34,638 nt of DNA from Prevotellaceae bacterium (GTDB lineage: Bacteria; Bacteroidota; Bacteroidia; Bacteroidales; Bacteroidaceae): positions 1-34,638 of the forward strand of contig JAISGR010000006.1 of NCBI GenBank assembly GCA_031262995.1. The letters are read 5' to 3'. The notes under the pieces are model-generated. The model made no database searches and was not told where the DNA came from. It was given only the letters and a program-made list of their open reading frames with translations. Made by a program: the position numbers and the translations under genes. Positions 32,049-34,638 of this stretch are shown one piece after another (positions within the stretch are counted from its first letter, which is position 1; the number at the start of each line of letters is the position of its first letter).

Positions 32049-33272
32049 CTACTGCTCCCGCCAATAGCACAAGTAATACTTCTTCACCCGCTTCTCCAAC
32101 AGCGACAGATTGAGCATGTCGGATGCCTCGGCAATATGGCGGATGGTGCCGTCGTTGTAAAGGATGTCGATGCTGTCGTCGGCAGGGTCGTACATGTGCT
32201 TCTCCAAGCTCTGCATGTCGATGAAATAGCGCACCTCGTCGGGCGCAAGCCGGAGCCGGCGGGCTATCCGGTTGGTCAGTTCCGCCATGCGGTTGCTGTC
32301 GAACGGCTCCGTGCCAATCTCCACCTTAAATATATGTCGGTTAATCATGGCAAGGCTGAGGGTAGAGAGTACCTTGTCGGCATGGGTACTCCACACCTTG
32401 AGTGCTGTCCAGATGTCGTTGTCGTCGAGCGACACGAAGTGCTCTATGCAGACCGGGTCGGCATCGAACCGCTCGGGGGTGATGTCGTGATAGAGAAAGA
32501 AGCGCAGGGCAGGCGAGGCGAACAGCTCCGTTCCCCGTCCGGCAAGCTCCTTGGCACGCAGCAGGATGTGGATGAGCATACGCTCGTAAGCCACCGACGT
32601 CTTGTGCAGGTAAACCTGCCAATACATCAGCCTGCGGGCAGTGAGGAAGTTCTCGATGGAGTAGATACCCTTCGCCTCGACCACCAGATGGTCGTCTTTC
32701 ACGTCGAGCATCTTGATGATGCGCGCCGACCCGATGTTTCCCTCGGACACGCCGGTGTAGTAGCTGTCTCGCCGCAGGTAGTCCAGCCTGTCCATGTCGA
32801 GCTGTCCGCTGACAAGCTGATGGAGGAAGTGTTTGGGGTATTCGTTCTTGAATATCTGGATGGCAAGTGTGAGTTGCCCGTTCATCTCGCGGTTGATGCG
32901 CTCCATCAGCATGAGCGAGATGTGCTCGTGCGGCACGCCAGGCACAATGGTATCTTCCAGCACGTGCGAGAAAGGTCCGTGTCCGATGTCGTGTAGCAAG
33001 ATGGCTGCCCGCACGGCTTCGGCTTCGCTGTCGAAAATGAAGTGTCCCTTTCCGGTGAGTTGCTCGATGGCTTCGCTCATCAGGTAGAACGCTCCCAGCG
33101 AGTGTTGAAAGCGGGTGTGTTGTGCCCCCGGATAGACCACCGACGAGAGTCCCACCTGCTTGATGCGGGTGAGGCGCTGCACCAGCGGATGCTGCACCAA
33201 GTTGAAAAGCAATCCTTTCGGGATATTGATGAACCCGAACACGGGGTCGTTGATGATTTTACGGTCGGTCAT
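32049..33272 (-). CDS. HD-superfamily phosphohydrolase
   Basis: A 407-residue cytoplasmic protein of the dGTPase/SAMHD1-like HD group. It has HTRFQHSLGAFYL (His52, Arg54, His57), the metal-binding HD pair in ILLHDIGHGPFSHVLE (His94-Asp95), a VSGQLDMDRLDYLRRDSYY motif, and a helical C-terminal part. Members hydrolyse nucleotides or nucleic-acid precursors; the substrate of this one is unknown. It lies 19 bases after the miaB stop on the same strand and is probably co-transcribed. It converges with the amidase gene (34-base gap). Confidence 0.87.
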   Translation of the reverse strand: MTDRKIINDPVFGFINIPKGLLFNLVQHPLVQRLTRIKQVGLSSVVYPGAQHTRFQHSLGAFYLMSEAIEQLTGKGHFIFDSEAEAVRAAILLHDIGHGPFSHVLEDTIVPGVPHEHISLMLMERINREMNGQLTLAIQIFKNEYPKHFLHQLVSGQLDMDRLDYLRRDSYYTGVSEGNIGSARIIKMLDVKDDHLVVEAKGIYSIENFLTARRLMYWQVYLHKTSVAYERMLIHILLRAKELAGRGTELFASPALRFFLYHDITPERFDADPVCIEHFVSLDDNDIWTALKVWSTHADKVLSTLSLAMINRHIFKVEIGTEPFDSNRMAELTNRIARRLRLAPDEVRYFIDMQSLEKHMYDPADDSIDILYNDGTIRHIAEASDMLNLSLLEKRVKKYYLCYWREQ

Positions 33273-33291
33273 GATGCTGGCAGGGATTGAG

Positions 33292-34617
33292 TCACTCCAA
33301 TACGGTTCCTTTCAGGGTGGCCGAGCTTGCTTCGGTTATCTGTACCTTCACCCGCTCGCCGATGCGATGCGTTCCTTTGTCGAACACCACGACGCGGTTC
33401 TGCTCCGTACGTCCCACCAACTGCTCGCGCGAACGCTTGGAAAAGCCCTCGGTCAGCACCTCGAACACCTTGCCGATGCAGCGGGCGTTCGACTCGGCAG
33501 AAAGGCGGTTCTGCAAGGCTATTATCTCGTTCAGCCGGCGAATCTTGGTCTCCTCCGGCACATCGTCGGGCAGGTGCTTGGCGGCATACGTGCCCGGGCG
33601 CTCGGAATATTTGAACATAAAGGCGGAATCGTAGGCACAAGCCTCCATCAGCGAGAGGGAGAGGCGGTGATCTTCTTCCGTCTCCGACGGGAAGCCGCAG
33701 AATATATCGGTCGACAAACCGCAGTCGGGCACAATCCGGCGGATGGCGTCGACCCGCTCCAGATACCACTCGCGCGTGTACTTGCGGTTCATCAGCTTCA
33801 GGATGCGCGAACTGCCGCTCTGCACCGGCAGATGGATGTGCTTGCACACGTTGGGCTGGGAGGCAATCACCTCCAGCGTTTCGTCGCTCATGTCTTTGGG
33901 GTGTGAGGTGGTAAAGCGCACACGCATCTCGGGCACTGCCTGTGCCACCGTGCGCAGCAGCATCGGGAATGTCACCACCGTGCCGTCGGGCTGCTCAAAC
34001 TGATAAGAATTGACGTTCTGTCCCAGTAACGTCACCTCCCGATAGCCCTTTGCCGCCAGGTCGCGCACCTCGGTAAGGATGCTCTCCACGTCGCGACTGC
34101 GCTCTCTGCCCCGTGTATAGGGCACAATGCAATAGGTGCAGAAGTTGTTGCAGCCGCGCATGATGGATACGAAGCCTGAGATATGATTGCCTCCGATGCG
34201 CGACGGCACCACGCTGCGATAGGTCTCGGTGGTCGACAACTCTACATTGATTGCCTGCTCGCCCGCCTCTACGGCGGCAATCAGTTCGGGCAGGGTGAGA
34301 TAGGCATCGGGACCTGCCACCAGATCGACATGATACTGTGTAATCAGTTCCTCCTTCACCCGTTCTGCCATACAGCCCAACACCCCGACAATGAGCGGTC
34401 GCTTCTTCTTCATGGCATGGAAGTATTCCAAACGGTTCACTATCTTCTGTTCGGCATTGTCGCGCACCGAACAGGTGTTCAGGAAGATGGCATCCGCCTC
34501 GTCCGGTGTCTGCGCCGGTACATACCCCGCCATCTGCATCACGGCGGCAATCACTTCACTATCTGCCACATTCATCTGGCAACCGTAAGTCTCAATGAAC
34601 AACGTTTTGTTCTCCAT
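33292..34617 (-). CDS. miaB: tRNA-2-methylthio-N6-dimethylallyladenosine synthase
   Basis: MiaB is a radical-SAM methylthiotransferase that makes ms2i6A at position 37 of UNN-reading tRNAs. The 441-residue protein starts FIETYGCQMNVADSE (Cys13 of the auxiliary cluster), with Cys49 (NTCSVR) and Cys82 (GCMAER) as the other two ligands. The radical-SAM CxxxCxxC is at 156-163 in RGCNNFCTYCIVPYTRGRE. TLLGQNVNSYQF, HLPVQSGSSRIL and a C-terminal TRAM domain (about 375-441) follow. Full-length for the family. The promoter would be beyond the right edge of the window. Confidence 0.96.
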   Translation of the reverse strand: MENKTLFIETYGCQMNVADSEVIAAVMQMAGYVPAQTPDEADAIFLNTCSVRDNAEQKIVNRLEYFHAMKKKRPLIVGVLGCMAERVKEELITQYHVDLVAGPDAYLTLPELIAAVEAGEQAINVELSTTETYRSVVPSRIGGNHISGFVSIMRGCNNFCTYCIVPYTRGRERSRDVESILTEVRDLAAKGYREVTLLGQNVNSYQFEQPDGTVVTFPMLLRTVAQAVPEMRVRFTTSHPKDMSDETLEVIASQPNVCKHIHLPVQSGSSRILKLMNRKYTREWYLERVDAIRRIVPDCGLSTDIFCGFPSETEEDHRLSLSLMEACAYDSAFMFKYSERPGTYAAKHLPDDVPEETKIRRLNEIIALQNRLSAESNARCIGKVFEVLTEGFSKRSREQLVGRTEQNRVVVFDKGTHRIGERVKVQITEASSATLKGTVLE

Positions 34618-34638
34618 AAATATATTATATCTTCTTAT

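Overview
The window looks like a chromosomal segment of a Bacteroidales bacterium, probably Bacteroidaceae. The signs are promoters of the Bacteroidota TAnnTTTG type upstream of several genes, a FimA/Mfa-like (type V pilus) lipoprotein, an ECF sigma factor operon ending in an outer-membrane barrel protein, and FtsL, FtsI-PASTA and meso-DAP-type MurE proteins. Most coding sequence is moderately G+C-rich. One visibly A+T-rich islet lies at about 18.2-20.1 kb. I see no tRNA, rRNA, CRISPR array, integrase or transposase.

Layout. 1-4.8 kb: two tandem paralogous fimbrial-type surface proteins (the first cut by the window edge) sharing a C-terminal Rossmann/ThuA-like region. 5.1-7.6 kb: purC-menG-aroE housekeeping cluster. 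7.75-9.7 kb (minus): ECF sigma factor plus a one-TM, anti-sigma-like protein carrying an outer-membrane barrel. 10-11.6 kb: a lone AraC-type DNA-binding protein and a type II pantothenate kinase. 11.7-14.5 kb: rpsA and rnz. 14.6-16.4 kb: a four-gene envelope-stress-like unit (small secreted protein, ECF sigma factor, membrane anti-sigma-like protein, Spy/CpxP-like periplasmic protein). 16.5-17.8 kb: a carboxypeptidase-regulatory-domain protein. 18.3-20 kb: A+T-rich islet with a lipoprotein ending in a TonB-plug-like module and a YdeI-family protein. 20.4-29.3 kb (minus): half of a division/cell-wall (dcw) cluster, rsmH-ftsL-ftsI-murE-mraY-murD-ftsW. 29.5-34.6 kb: metY, an N-acetylmuramoyl-L-alanine amidase, an HD phosphohydrolase and miaB.

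The most unusual signal is not a gene. At least five intergenic spaces hold contiguous arrays of 22-23 bp units (4812-4880, 10583-10692, 18064-18151, 20178-20384, 29381-29494). Unit sequences differ completely between arrays but share period, location and, in most, a short dyad. In the 9-unit array at 20.2 kb the paired arms change together along the array, which looks like covariation. One array sits inside a 25-bp inverted repeat and another carries one matching arm. Two of the arrays bracket the truncated dcw cluster. These arrays are the best candidate for an undescribed element system.

All functional calls rest on reading motifs by eye; no database search was run.
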